From Spirochaetota bacterium (GTDB lineage Bacteria; Spirochaetota; Spirochaetia; Treponematales; UBA12059), in NCBI GenBank assembly GCA_029548805.1, contig JAKPMS010000146.1:1-40362 (forward strand): DNA of 40,362 nt. Reading direction: 5' to 3'. Both the position numbers and the translations under genes were made by a program. Of this stretch, positions 7,256 through 16,536 are shown one piece after another. Numbering within the stretch: position 1 is the first letter of the stretch; each line of letters opens with the position of its first letter. The notes beneath the pieces are model-generated. The model was not told the origin of the DNA. It did no database searches and saw nothing but the letters and a program-made list of their open reading frames with translations.

Positions 7256-8803
7256 ATGAGTTTTCCTGTTACAAAAGCGGCCAGCTATGTGCTTGTACAC
7301 GCGCCAGACATGATAATGCATAACGGCACTACCCAAACCGTAGAGCGCCGGATAAATCCGGACTCGGAATACCTTAAAAAACTGCCCGCCCATATAAGAA
7401 CTTACGAAGAAGTAATAAACTACGGGCCAAACCAGTGCTATATAGGCAACATGAACCCTGCCGAACTGGCAGCCCTGCCGGAGCCATGGTACCAAAACCC
7501 GGTCAAAGGAAAAAGGGATGGCCGCTTTGGAGAAATAATGCCCCAGGACGAGTTTATTGCAATGATGAAACTGGCCGATGCCTTTGAACTTGTTGTTCTG
7601 GACTCTTCGTTTGTTTCTGGCGTCAAGGCAAAAATGGGCAATAACCCCGTATTTTCCGTCAGCGACATTGACAAAATTGGCTCGGGAGAAGCTTTAGGCA
7701 AAATTTCGGAACTGATAGACAAGCACGGCGCACAAGCCCTGTTCCATAATTCCGCACTTGTGGGCTGCGTCAAAAAAGCCCATGACGTGGACGTAAACCT
7801 GGGCGCCCATGTCATGTTCGAGAACCTTGTGGCCAAAGCCTCCGGCGCACTTGCGCTAAAACAGCTTATTTTAAAAAACGGCACAGATCCCCTGAGCATA
7901 GACTATGTAATTGAATGCTCGGAAGAAGCCTGCGGTGACATGAACCAGCGCGGAGGCGGTAACTTTGCCAAAGCCGTTGCAGAAATGGCAGGCATAGACA
8001 ATGCCACAGGTTCGGACCTGCGCAGTTTTTGTGCCGCCCCTACCCATGCGCTTATAAGCGCCGCAGCCCTGGTAAAATCGGGCGTATATGAAAATGTAGC
8101 CATAGTTGCGGGGGGCAGCTCCGCAAAGCTTGGCATGAACGGCAAGGACCATGTCAAAAAAGACCTGCCAATACTGGAAGACGTAATAGGCGGCTTTGCA
8201 GTTCTGGTAAGCAAGAACGACGGCTTAAGCCCCATACTTCGCACGGACCTGGTAGGCCGGCATAATGTCGGGACTGGTTCGTCACCCCAGGCAGTAATTA
8301 CCGCCCTGATTGCAAAACCGCTGGACAAAGCCAGGCTCAAAGTCACCGATATAGACAAGTATTCCGTAGAAATGCAGAACCCGGATGTTACCAAGCCTGC
8401 AGGAGCGGGCGATGTGCCAAACGGCAACTATAAGATGATAGCGGCCATTGGTGTAAAACGGGGCGAACTGGAGCGGACAGGCATAGACGCTTTTGTAAAA
8501 GAACACGGTATGCCGGGCTGGGCACCTACCCAGGGCCATATTCCTTCCGGAGTTCCGTATATTGGCTTTGCGCTGGATGATCTTTGCAAAGGCAAGCTCA
8601 AGAGGAGCATGATAGTCGGCAAGGGCAGCCTTTTTCTTGGCCGCATGACCAACCTGTTTGACGGCGTTTCCATCATACTGGAACGCAACCCCGGCAAAGA
8701 GGAAGAGCCGGCAGCTTTGGACAAGTCGGAATTGAACAAGCTTATAGCCGAGGCCATGAAGGGCCTTGCAGCCCAGCTTTTGGGTGAACAAGGACTAGGC
8801 TGA
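7256..8803 (+). CDS. grdC: Glycine reductase complex protein C, beta subunit GrdC
   Basis: A 515-residue subunit of protein C, which converts the carboxymethyl-selenoether on protein A to an acetyl thioester and then to acetyl phosphate. The fold is related to beta-ketoacyl synthase III/FabH-like proteins. It shows MSFPVTKAASYVLVHAPDM at the N-terminus and a central VIECSEEACGDMNQRGGGN segment, which includes likely catalytic cysteines, followed by AAPTHALISAAALV. The ATG is preceded by GGAGGATAG. It lies 66 bases after grdB, and its stop overlaps the grdD start (TGATG), which implies translational coupling of the two protein C subunits. Length agrees with clostridial GrdC. Confidence 0.93.
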   Translation: MSFPVTKAASYVLVHAPDMIMHNGTTQTVERRINPDSEYLKKLPAHIRTYEEVINYGPNQCYIGNMNPAELAALPEPWYQNPVKGKRDGRFGEIMPQDEFIAMMKLADAFELVVLDSSFVSGVKAKMGNNPVFSVSDIDKIGSGEALGKISELIDKHGAQALFHNSALVGCVKKAHDVDVNLGAHVMFENLVAKASGALALKQLILKNGTDPLSIDYVIECSEEACGDMNQRGGGNFAKAVAEMAGIDNATGSDLRSFCAAPTHALISAAALVKSGVYENVAIVAGGSSAKLGMNGKDHVKKDLPILEDVIGGFAVLVSKNDGLSPILRTDLVGRHNVGTGSSPQAVITALIAKPLDKARLKVTDIDKYSVEMQNPDVTKPAGAGDVPNGNYKMIAAIGVKRGELERTGIDAFVKEHGMPGWAPTQGHIPSGVPYIGFALDDLCKGKLKRSMIVGKGSLFLGRMTNLFDGVSIILERNPGKEEEPAALDKSELNKLIAEAMKGLAAQLLGEQGLG

Positions 8804-9981
8804 TGGCTAATAAAGATACAAGAGCCATACTTGGGGAAGCCTTCCTGGATATTGCAAAAGCTGTAGAGACCGGTACCTACGGCAAAAAACCGCGAATAGG
8901 CCTAGGCACCCTGGGCAGCGAGCACGGCATGGAAAACATGCTGGAAGGCGCAAAACTTGCCGGCCAAAATGGCGACTGCGACATAGTTTTAATCGGCCCA
9001 AAATGCGACGCTCCATTTGAACAAGCAATTGCGGAAAATGAAAGCCAAGCCCATAAAACAATGGAAGAAATGCTTGACAATGGCAGCCTGGACGCTGCTG
9101 TAAGCATGCATTACAGCTTTCCAATAGGAGTAGCCACTGTTGGCAGATTTGTAAGCCCAGCCAGGGGCAGGGAGGTTTTCCTTGCTTCCACCACCGGAAC
9201 TTCGTCCACAAAACGCTCGCAAGCCATGGTTCTGAATGCTGTTGGCGGCATAATTGCTGCCAAAGCCTGCGGTATAAAAAACCCAAGCCTTGGCATACTC
9301 AATGTCGACAATGCCAGAACGGTGGAACGCGCGCTACTAGATCTATCCGCTAATGGTTACACTATCAACTTTGGAGGATCCAAACGCTCCGACGGCGGTT
9401 CAATAATGCGCGGCAACGACCTGTTGACCGGATCCGCAGACGTCATGGTAACAGACTCTTTGAGCGGGAACATATTTATGAAGCTATTGAGCTCTTTTAC
9501 AAGCGGCGGCAGCTATGAAACCACAGGCTGCGGCTACGGCCCCGGGATAGGTCCGGACTACAAACGCTGTATTCTTATCCTGTCCAGGGCATCTGGCAGC
9601 CCGGTGGTAGCAGGCGCCATACGTTATGCGCTTGCACTGGCAAAGGGCAATATACAGCAGCTGGCATCGGAGGAATACGGGGCGGCAAAAGCGGCAGGGC
9701 TGGACAGAATACTAGCAAGCCTTGACAAAAACCGGGACCTGCCCGGGCAAAGCGTCATACCTGCCCCTGCCAAAGAGGTCCTGACTGGAACCATAGCCGG
9801 CATTGACATTATGGAACTGGACAGGGCAGTTGAAAGGCTGTGGGCCAACAATATTTATGCGGAAAGCGGCATGGGTTGTACCGGCCCCATAGTCATGGTA
9901 AACGACGCAAAAATTTCCGATGCTGTAGATATTTTAATAAAAGAAGGTTTTGTTTCCAAAGAAACAGCCAGATGTCAGTGA
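8803..9981 (+). CDS. grdD: Glycine reductase complex protein C, alpha subunit GrdD
   Basis: A 392-residue subunit related to fatty acid synthesis protein PlsX and phosphotransacetylase-type folds. It carries out the last step, phosphorolysis of the acetyl thioester to acetyl phosphate. In the characterised Eubacterium acidaminophilum protein, Cys359 is the acetyl-bearing thiol. Here ESGMGCTGP places a cysteine at exactly residue 359. Other conserved stretches include RIGLGTLGSEHG and FLASTTGTSSTKRS. The start codon overlaps the grdC stop. A strong terminator follows 15 bases after the stop, so this is the last gene of the operon. The acetyl phosphate formed would yield ATP through an acetate kinase encoded elsewhere. 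Confidence 0.93.
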   Translation: MANKDTRAILGEAFLDIAKAVETGTYGKKPRIGLGTLGSEHGMENMLEGAKLAGQNGDCDIVLIGPKCDAPFEQAIAENESQAHKTMEEMLDNGSLDAAVSMHYSFPIGVATVGRFVSPARGREVFLASTTGTSSTKRSQAMVLNAVGGIIAAKACGIKNPSLGILNVDNARTVERALLDLSANGYTINFGGSKRSDGGSIMRGNDLLTGSADVMVTDSLSGNIFMKLLSSFTSGGSYETTGCGYGPGIGPDYKRCILILSRASGSPVVAGAIRYALALAKGNIQQLASEEYGAAKAAGLDRILASLDKNRDLPGQSVIPAPAKEVLTGTIAGIDIMELDRAVERLWANNIYAESGMGCTGPIVMVNDAKISDAVDILIKEGFVSKETARCQ

Positions 9982-9996
9982 TTTTTATTGAAGCAC

Positions 9997-10035
9997 AAAA
10001 AGCCTTCTGACATTTTTGCCAGAAGGCTTTTTTTT
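9997..10035 (+). terminator. Rho-independent terminator of the grd operon
   Basis: AAAAAGCCTTCTG, a ten-base loop, CAGAAGGCT, then a run of eight T residues. The stem has at least nine perfect pairs. The A-run on the left side would also allow it to terminate the convergent chemotaxis gene on the other strand. Confidence 0.92.
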
Positions 10036-10073
10036 GACTGCAATTTTTGCCAGCCCATTTTATACAGCTTTTT

Positions 10074-12134
10074 TCAGTATTTGAACTTGCCTACTTCTAT
10101 AGAAAGCTCATTGATATTTTCCTTGTTTATAATGCTCATTTCATGAACCTTTTGGACTGCAGTTGTAATTTCTGTGGTGCCAATGCCCATTTCATCCATG
10201 CTGTTGCCTATTTCAACGGTAATGGAACCAAGTTCAGCCAGGGTTTTTTCAAGTGCCATGCCGATATCCTTCATTTCTGCAGAACCAGATTGCACCTTTT
10301 GGGAAATGTCTTCCAGCTCGGCAATGGCGGTAAGTATCTGTTTGCTGCCCGCGGACTGCTCTTCCATGGCATTAAGAATGGTGGTTTCTGTTTCAACAAG
10401 GCCTTTGACAGAAGCGTCTATGGACAGCACCTTTTTTTGCACACTGTCCATGGAAGCAACTATGTTGTCAATTTTTGCTTTCATTGACTTTAATGCTTGG
10501 GCAACATTCTTGGCCTCTTTGCCGGAGGACTCGGCCAAAGACCTTACCTCATTGGCCACAACGGCAAAACCCTGCCCGGCTTCACCCGCATGAGCGGCCT
10601 CAATGGCAGCATTCATGGACAACAGGTTGGTCTGGCTGGCTATGGTCTGTATGATTCTGCTTATTTCTATAAGCGTTTCGGAATCCTTTGCCACTTTCTG
10701 AATGTCGCCCATGGCAGCCGTCAGCTCGTTTCTGCTGTGCTCGGAAGCCAAAGCCAGAGCCTCAATGCCCGCCATGTTTCTTTTTACGCTTTGGGTAACA
10801 CTCATTATGTTGGCTATCATTTCCTCGATAGCCGCAGACGACTCTGTAACACTGGATGCCTGGCTGACAATCTCGGAATCCACTTTCTCCACCACGCTGG
10901 ACATGGCTTCCATTCTGGATTTTGTGCTGGAAAGACTTTGCCCCTGAAGAGTGGTTTGCTTTTGTACGCTCTGGATATTTGCACTTATCTGATTTATTGA
11001 GGATGCGGTTTCGTCCATGTTGGCAGAAAGCTCTATACCCTGATCTGCCAACAACACGCTTTTTTCATTTATGGATATAACCAGGCTTTTTATCTTGTCC
11101 AGGGTTTTGTTGAAGTATCCGGCCATGTCGCCAATTTCGTCTGCGGATTTTACATCCAGGCTTTTGCTCAGGTCTCCCTCGCCTTCGGATATATCCCTAA
11201 GCATGGCTGCAGCCTTGTTTACGGAAGAAACCACACTGTTTATAACCAGCACTATAAAGGCACTGGACAATAGAAGCAGAAGTACAATCAGTACAGCGGC
11301 CGCCAAAAGAAAGTTAATGGCATTAAGCTGCCTGTCACGCACAAGATTTGCAATGGTATCGCTAAGTTCGTCCAGGCTGTTAATAAGGACATCTGTAAGC
11401 CTGCCTGTTTCAAGCTTGTTTGCCACATATTCGTCTATCAGGCTTTTTATTGCCACATTGGCTTCCATAGCTGCCAGAGGAAGTCCGGCAAACTCCGTAT
11501 TGGCAAGATTGGCCGAATCCCGCTTTGCTCCGTCTATCAGCAGGTCAATATAATCAATAAAATCATTTTTAATGCTCATGTCATTTTTCAATTTGTAGAA
11601 AAGCTTTTGAATCTGGACAGCGTTTACCGAATTTTCATGAGCTCCCTGCAAAACCTGACGCTGCAGAGTGGATACCGATGCCGCTCTGGATGAATCTACA
11701 AGCAGGCTTATTGTGGCTTTGATATATTCATCGGATTGGGTAATCGAGTCTTCTGTCATTTTTATCAGCCTGGTTTCTATTTCCGCGTTTTTGGATTTGA
11801 CCTGGTTAATTTTGAAATACGCGTTTTTCAGGGCGTCAAGCTGGATATTTCTGGTAAAACTTCTAAAGTTGGCTCCGCTCATCATGCTGAAAACGGATTC
11901 AAAACGCTTGTCCCTTACTATGGAGTTGAGCGGATGCAGTTGCTGTTCTTGTGAAACAAGCTGTAAAGTCTTTATATGCTCTTCAAGAATGGCAGCACTC
12001 CTGGTGTCCTGCTGGCTTTTGATGCTTAATACCGACAATCCAGAGAAAACAATGATAAAAACAAGGCTTTGAACCAGGACAGGCAGTAACAGTTTTTGTT
12101 TGAGCCTTGATCTTTTTGGTATGTTAGCTTTCAT
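10074..12134 (-). CDS. Methyl-accepting chemotaxis protein
   Basis: A 686-residue membrane chemoreceptor. A first transmembrane helix is at about residues 13-33 ([20 protein letters not shown]). A helical periplasmic sensor of about 240 residues follows, then a second helix near 272-298 ([17 protein letters not shown]). A HAMP linker comes next ([18 protein letters not shown]). The cytoplasmic signalling domain has the conserved tip [20 protein letters not shown] followed by [18 protein letters not shown] near residues 500-530. It would relay ligand occupancy through CheW and CheA to the flagellar motor. There is no C-terminal CheR-docking pentapeptide. AAAGGAG precedes the ATG. It is convergent with the grd operon and divergent from the dehydrogenase at 12290. 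The ligand is unknown. Confidence 0.95.
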   Translation of the reverse strand: MKANIPKRSRLKQKLLLPVLVQSLVFIIVFSGLSVLSIKSQQDTRSAAILEEHIKTLQLVSQEQQLHPLNSIVRDKRFESVFSMMSGANFRSFTRNIQLDALKNAYFKINQVKSKNAEIETRLIKMTEDSITQSDEYIKATISLLVDSSRAASVSTLQRQVLQGAHENSVNAVQIQKLFYKLKNDMSIKNDFIDYIDLLIDGAKRDSANLANTEFAGLPLAAMEANVAIKSLIDEYVANKLETGRLTDVLINSLDELSDTIANLVRDRQLNAINFLLAAAVLIVLLLLLSSAFIVLVINSVVSSVNKAAAMLRDISEGEGDLSKSLDVKSADEIGDMAGYFNKTLDKIKSLVISINEKSVLLADQGIELSANMDETASSINQISANIQSVQKQTTLQGQSLSSTKSRMEAMSSVVEKVDSEIVSQASSVTESSAAIEEMIANIMSVTQSVKRNMAGIEALALASEHSRNELTAAMGDIQKVAKDSETLIEISRIIQTIASQTNLLSMNAAIEAAHAGEAGQGFAVVANEVRSLAESSGKEAKNVAQALKSMKAKIDNIVASMDSVQKKVLSIDASVKGLVETETTILNAMEEQSAGSKQILTAIAELEDISQKVQSGSAEMKDIGMALEKTLAELGSITVEIGNSMDEMGIGTTEITTAVQKVHEMSIINKENINELSIEVGKFKY

Positions 12135-12289
12135 AACAACTCCTTTATTGCTGAAATACGGAAAGCTTGCAAATACATAAAATAGGATTTATGCTATATT
12201 CAGCAATCAATCCGTAACAGCCTTCCGGAAAAATCTTGTTCGGTAAAAAAGTACACACGCTGTTTTTAATTTAATAAGGGGGACAGTAA

Positions 12290-13216
12290 ATGAGCAAGCA
12301 GATAAATACTGCACACATAATAGGTCTGGGTGCCATAGGGGGTACCTATGCATCAATTATGACCAAGCATAACAAAGCTTCGTTAAAAGTTATAGTGGAT
12401 GCAAGGCGCAAGGCTTTACTTACGGAAAAAGGCCTTACAGTAAATGGCACCAGGCATGACTTTGACTATATCTGCCCGGAAGAAGCGGACAAAGCTGCAG
12501 AACTTGTACTTATAGCGGTAAAAGCCCATCAGCTTGATGAGGCCATAGCCGCCATAAAGCCATTTGCAGGCAGGGACACTGTTATAATGTCGCTGCTAAA
12601 CGGCATTTCCAGCGAGGAAACAATAGCCCATTCTCTGGATACCGGGAAAATTCTGCATGCCTTCTGTGTTGGAATAGACGCCCTAAAAGAAGGACAAAGC
12701 ATACGTTACAGCACTTCTGGCAAAATTGTGTTTGGTGATAAAGAGCATAACAAAGCTGCGGAACTTGAAGCTGTGCGCTCCTTTTTTGACAAGACGGGGC
12801 TGCCTTACCAGATACCCAATGACATAATGCGGGAAATGTGGTGGAAATTCCTAATGAACATAGGCTTCAACCAGACTTCCGCAATATTGAGGGCACCATA
12901 CGGCGTATATAAAAATGTAAAAGAAATACGCGAGCTTATGTTTGATGCGGCATCAGAGGTTCTGCCCCTTGCCAAAAAAGAGGGAATAAATCTTACAGAA
13001 AGCGATATCCGCGCTTATTTTGACATAATTGACAAGTTCCTGCCCGAAGGAAAGACATCCATGCTGCAGGATGTAGAAGCCGGTCGCAAAACAGAAGTGG
13101 AAAGTTTTGCCATGGCGGTTATGGAGCTGGGCAAAAAACATCATATCCCTACCCCTGTAAATGCAGTATTATATAAAATGATAAGGGTTATTGAACAGAA
13201 CTATCCAAAATCATAA
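12290..13216 (+). CDS. Ketopantoate reductase family (PanE/ApbA) dehydrogenase
   Basis: A 308-residue NAD(P)H-dependent dehydrogenase. The N-terminal Rossmann motif is IIGLGAIGGTYASIM. The C-terminal domain has the family's KFLMNIGFNQTSAIL, which carries the usual catalytic lysine, and SMLQDVEAGRKTEVE. In pantothenate synthesis the enzyme reduces 2-dehydropantoate to pantoate, but many paralogues act on other 2-keto or 3-hydroxy acids. No pan genes are nearby. Instead it precedes a small membrane protein, a sigma-54 activator and a carboxylate-uptake module, so a catabolic hydroxy- or keto-acid role is possible. AAGGGGGAC gives a strong ribosome site. I therefore leave the gene symbol blank. 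Confidence 0.85.
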   Translation: MSKQINTAHIIGLGAIGGTYASIMTKHNKASLKVIVDARRKALLTEKGLTVNGTRHDFDYICPEEADKAAELVLIAVKAHQLDEAIAAIKPFAGRDTVIMSLLNGISSEETIAHSLDTGKILHAFCVGIDALKEGQSIRYSTSGKIVFGDKEHNKAAELEAVRSFFDKTGLPYQIPNDIMREMWWKFLMNIGFNQTSAILRAPYGVYKNVKEIRELMFDAASEVLPLAKKEGINLTESDIRAYFDIIDKFLPEGKTSMLQDVEAGRKTEVESFAMAVMELGKKHHIPTPVNAVLYKMIRVIEQNYPKS

Positions 13217-13239
13217 GCTTTTATAGCAGGGAGGATGCC

Positions 13240-13452
13240 ATGCTTTCCTTGATTGTTCTGACTGTTTTCGGTTTTTTGATGCTGATCAGCGTAATGGGAC
13301 TGCTTTCAGCCTATTTTTGCGATGCTGATACCCGGGAACGCAATCTTGAACTTATGGATTATTCCGACGAGATAGACGAAACCAGGGTTTTGAGCTGTTT
13401 TATTACGCATTATATGGCAGCCTTCGGCAATGACAGCAAGAAAAAGCGTTGA
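13240..13452 (+). CDS. Small single-pass membrane protein, unknown function
   Basis: A 70-residue ORF 23 bases after the dehydrogenase gene, with a clear ribosome site (GGGAGGATG region) before the ATG. One hydrophobic helix at residues 2-26 (LIVLTVFGFLMLISVMGLLS) is followed by an acidic segment (DADTRERNLELMDYSDEIDE) and a lysine-rich end (KKKR). I do not recognise a family. The coding call rests on the ribosome site, the spacing and the membrane-helix design. It could be a subunit or anchor for a neighbouring protein. Confidence 0.65.
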   Translation: MLSLIVLTVFGFLMLISVMGLLSAYFCDADTRERNLELMDYSDEIDETRVLSCFITHYMAAFGNDSKKKR

Positions 13453-13581
13453 TTGAACCAATACTGAATACCAAGAAAGAATTATCATAGCCAGGCGCTA
13501 TGTACCAAAATAGTTACGCATATAAAGCAAGCCAAATTGGTGAATTATGCTTAAAGTTTAGTACGGAAGGACAGATACATT

Positions 13582-14928
13582 TTGGATCTGGTAATTGACA
13601 ATTGGGTTCGCTTAATTCTGGATTCCCTTTATGACGGAGTATTGATAATTGACCACAACGGCATAGTCATATATATCAACCCGGCTTACACTCGCATAAC
13701 ATCTGTCCTTCCGGAAAACATATTGGGTTTTCCTTTGTCAGTAATCAGGCCAGGCAGCCACCTTACAGGAGTAATGAAGTCGGGAGAAAAGCAGCTTGCA
13801 GTCCGCAGGCAGTTCGGCTCTACAGAATACATGGTTAATATGGTGCCTATTGAGACGGACGGAAAAATCCTTGGCGGAATTTCGGTACTTAATGCCATCA
13901 GCGACGTTTACAAGTTGCTGGAAGAGCTGGATAAATCCAACAGCATAATAAAACGTTTGTCTGAAAGAATGCGGCGCATGAGCCACACTGAACACAGCTT
14001 TGACGGCATTATTTTTGGAGACTCCAAAACCCGGGATACCATAGCCTTAGGAAAAAGGGTGGCAGCCAGAAGCATGAATGTCATCATAAGCGGCGAAAGC
14101 GGCACAGGCAAGGAGCTGTATGCCCAGTCCATCCATAATGCCAGCGAACGAAGCTACCAACCCTTTTTGGCAATTAACTGTGCAGCCCTCGAACCCAATC
14201 TGCTGGAAAGCGAACTTTTTGGTTACGAAGCAGGTTCCTTTACCGGAGCCCTGAAAGGTGGAAAACAGGGGCTTTTTGAGGAGGCGGACGGAGGCAGCCT
14301 GTTTTTGGACGAAGTTGCAGAGATGGATTATCGCTTGCAGGCCAAGCTGTTAAGGGCGCTGCAAGAAAATCGTATACGCCCGCTTGGCAGTAATGTTGAA
14401 AAACCCGTGAATGTAAGAATTATTGCTGCCAGCAATAAAAACCTTGAAAAGCTTATAGAAGAAAACAGGTTCAGAAAGGACCTGTATTATCGTATTGCAG
14501 GTTTTACCCTGAACCTGCTGCCGCTCAGGGAGCGTAAAGGCGATATAGCCCCTTTGATACAAAAGTTCCTGTCAGACTACAATACAGAGCACAAGGCTGA
14601 TATAAAGCTGGATGAAGCGGCTTTGGACATACTTAAAGCTTATAGTTGGCCGGGAAATGTAAGAGAACTTAAAAACACAATTACTTATGCAGCAATTATG
14701 ACAGATGACGGGACTATTCGCGAATCCAACCTGCCCCAAAAAATGCGCATAGAAGAGTACAGGGCTGTGGAATGGCCAGAGCGTAAACTGGCTGAGCTTG
14801 TCCGGGAAACAGAAAGAAGGGCTATAAAGCTTGCCATTGAACGCCATGGCAACAATGTTGAAGGCAAACAAAAGGCTGCTGATGCCCTTGGCATATCTTT
14901 GGCAACCCTGTACAACAAATTGATATAA
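13582..14928 (+). CDS. Sigma-54-dependent transcriptional activator with PAS sensor domain
   Basis: A 448-residue enhancer-binding protein. An N-terminal PAS domain (about residues 8-110, LDSLYDGVLIIDHNGIVIYI) probably senses a small molecule. The AAA+ domain has Walker A GESGTGKE near 170, the sigma-54 contact loop GSFTGA near 217 (a variant of GAFTGA) and the Walker B region GGSLFLDEV. A Fis-type helix-turn-helix ends the protein (KAADALGISLATLYNKL). The first codon is TTG with a modest upstream GGAAGG; a later start cannot be excluded. The next gene downstream has a -24/-12 promoter about 224 bases away, with dyads between them, so this protein very likely activates the transporter/AtuA genes. 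No phosphoreceiver domain is present. Confidence 0.93.
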   Translation: MDLVIDNWVRLILDSLYDGVLIIDHNGIVIYINPAYTRITSVLPENILGFPLSVIRPGSHLTGVMKSGEKQLAVRRQFGSTEYMVNMVPIETDGKILGGISVLNAISDVYKLLEELDKSNSIIKRLSERMRRMSHTEHSFDGIIFGDSKTRDTIALGKRVAARSMNVIISGESGTGKELYAQSIHNASERSYQPFLAINCAALEPNLLESELFGYEAGSFTGALKGGKQGLFEEADGGSLFLDEVAEMDYRLQAKLLRALQENRIRPLGSNVEKPVNVRIIAASNKNLEKLIEENRFRKDLYYRIAGFTLNLLPLRERKGDIAPLIQKFLSDYNTEHKADIKLDEAALDILKAYSWPGNVRELKNTITYAAIMTDDGTIRESNLPQKMRIEEYRAVEWPERKLAELVRETERRAIKLAIERHGNNVEGKQKAADALGISLATLYNKLI

Positions 14929-14949
14929 ACATCCTGGTTTATATAAAGA

Positions 14950-14996
14950 TTTCTATATCAATAGAAACCCTTTCTATATTTCTTAAATTTTAGAAA
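14950..14996 (+). promoter_or_regulatory. Putative enhancer (UAS) dyads for the sigma-54 activator
   Basis: TTTCTAT-ATCA-ATAGAAA (14950-14967) is a perfect seven-base dyad. A second, wider dyad TTTCTA-N14-TAGAAA (14971-14996) follows. The TTTCTAT half-sites at 14950 and 14971 are exactly 21 bases apart, two helical turns. They lie about 156-200 bases upstream of the -24/-12 promoter, the usual place for binding sites of this class of activator. Binding is inferred. Confidence 0.6.
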
Positions 14997-15151
14997 CATT
15001 TTTTTAGTAATTGAACTTTATATAATATTTTTTGGCCAGCCTTAAAATATTTTTTTGAAAAATAACGTCTTATTTGCAAAATACTGCACAATTCATCGCC
15101 AAATGCAGCTTTTATAAATTTCTTAACAAATTTTTATTTCTCTATGTTATT

Positions 15152-15167
15152 TGGCATGCTTCTTGAA
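15152..15167 (+). promoter_or_regulatory. Putative sigma-54 (-24/-12) promoter
   Basis: TTGGCATGCTTCTTGAAT matches the consensus TGGCAC-N5-TTGCA with the exact GG-N10-G spacing. Two positions differ: T for C in the first element and A for C in the second. A transcript start near 15178 would leave a short leader with a strong ribosome site before the ATG at 15204. Confidence 0.72.
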
Positions 15168-15203
15168 TACATATTAGTAAATACTAGCAATTTGGAGGCT
15201 GTA

Positions 15204-16502
15204 ATGTTGGCATTATTTGGACTTTTGACAGTAGCGCTGCTGCTTGTTTTGGTTATGACAAAGAAGCTATCTCCCGTGATAGCCCTTATCACTGTCCCAA
15301 TTGTAATGGCCCTGATTGGCGGATTTGGTGCAGACATAAACAAGCACATTACTGACGGTATCAAGAGCATTGCCACCACCGGTGTAATGTTCATATTTGC
15401 CATTCTATTCTTTGGCATCCTGACAGATGCCGGAACTTTTGAACCTATCATTAAATTGATCCTCAAGATGGCAGGCAAAGATCCTGCCAAGATCACCCTG
15501 GGCACAGCCCTGCTGGCCATGCTTGTACACCTGGATGGCTCCGGCGCTGTAACCTTTCTGGTAGTAATTCCGGCCATGCTGCCCCTGTACGACGCACTAA
15601 AAATGAAGCGTACAACCCTTGCAACAGTAACAGCCCTGGCTGCAGGAACCATGAACATTGTTCCATGGGGCGGCCCAACCTTAAGAGCTGCAACAGCACT
15701 TAATGTACCAGTAACCGAACTGTTCAACCCCATGCTGGTTCCCATGGCTAGCGGGCTTGTCTTTGTGCTGGTAGTGGCATACATGCTCGGGCTTAAGGAG
15801 CGCAAGGCCATAGGTACTATTAATGAACAGGAAGTAGTGTTGGCAGACGCCAAGATGGATGCAGACAAGCAGGCGTTAATGAGACCCAAGCTTTTCCCGG
15901 TCAATATGCTTTTGATAGTCTTGGCCATAGTGGTTCTGATTATAGGCAAGGTTCAGCCCCATGTAGTGTTTATGATAGCTTTCAGTTTGGCCCTTGTAAT
16001 AAACTATCCCAAGGTAAAGGACCAGGCCCAGCGCATAGATGCGCATTCCAAGGCCGCATTGCTTATGGCTTCTGTCCTGTTTGCAGCCGGAGCGTTTACG
16101 GGTATTTTAAAAGGAACAGGCATGATCAAGGCCATGGCGGATACCCTTGTAAAAGCCATACCTTCTTCTCTTGGAGCGCGCTTCCCGCTGATCACCGGAA
16201 TACTGGCCATGCCATTGAGCCTTGTGTTTGACCCTGATTCCTTCTATTTTGGAGTTCTGCCCATACTGTCCAGCACAGCGTCGGAGTTTGGCGTGCAGGC
16301 TATAAGTGTGGCGCGTGCCTCCATCCTGGGACAGATGACCACTGGTTTTCCAGTATCTCCGCTAACCGGATCAACCTTCCTTCTTATAGGCCTGTCCGGT
16401 GTGGACCTGGGGGAACACCAGAAAAAGACCATACCTTTTGCTTTCCTTACAACCATAATAATGCTTGTTGTGGCAGTCCTACTTGGAAAGGTACCCCTAT
16501 GA
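15204..16502 (+). CDS. CitMHS-family carboxylate transporter
   Basis: A secondary transporter of about 432 residues with roughly twelve hydrophobic segments. It begins MLALFGLLTVALLLVLVMTK, then the conserved region GVMFIFAILFFGILTDAGTF and a loop HLDGSGAVTFLVVIPAMLPL. A second-half repeat (GILAMPLSLVFDPDSFYFG) follows. This pattern fits citrate-metal/proton symporters of the CitMHS group; the true substrate is an unidentified carboxylate. The track starts at 15144, but the ATG at 15204 has TTGGAGG just upstream, and the -24/-12 promoter lies inside the longer version, so 15204 is chosen. AtuA-like genes follow 34 bases downstream, suggesting that the imported compound is their substrate. Confidence 0.88.
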   Translation: MLALFGLLTVALLLVLVMTKKLSPVIALITVPIVMALIGGFGADINKHITDGIKSIATTGVMFIFAILFFGILTDAGTFEPIIKLILKMAGKDPAKITLGTALLAMLVHLDGSGAVTFLVVIPAMLPLYDALKMKRTTLATVTALAAGTMNIVPWGGPTLRAATALNVPVTELFNPMLVPMASGLVFVLVVAYMLGLKERKAIGTINEQEVVLADAKMDADKQALMRPKLFPVNMLLIVLAIVVLIIGKVQPHVVFMIAFSLALVINYPKVKDQAQRIDAHSKAALLMASVLFAAGAFTGILKGTGMIKAMADTLVKAIPSSLGARFPLITGILAMPLSLVFDPDSFYFGVLPILSSTASEFGVQAISVARASILGQMTTGFPVSPLTGSTFLLIGLSGVDLGEHQKKTIPFAFLTTIIMLVVAVLLGKVPL

Positions 16503-16536
16503 TTGCTTGTTTTATACTACAGGAGGTATTTTATAA

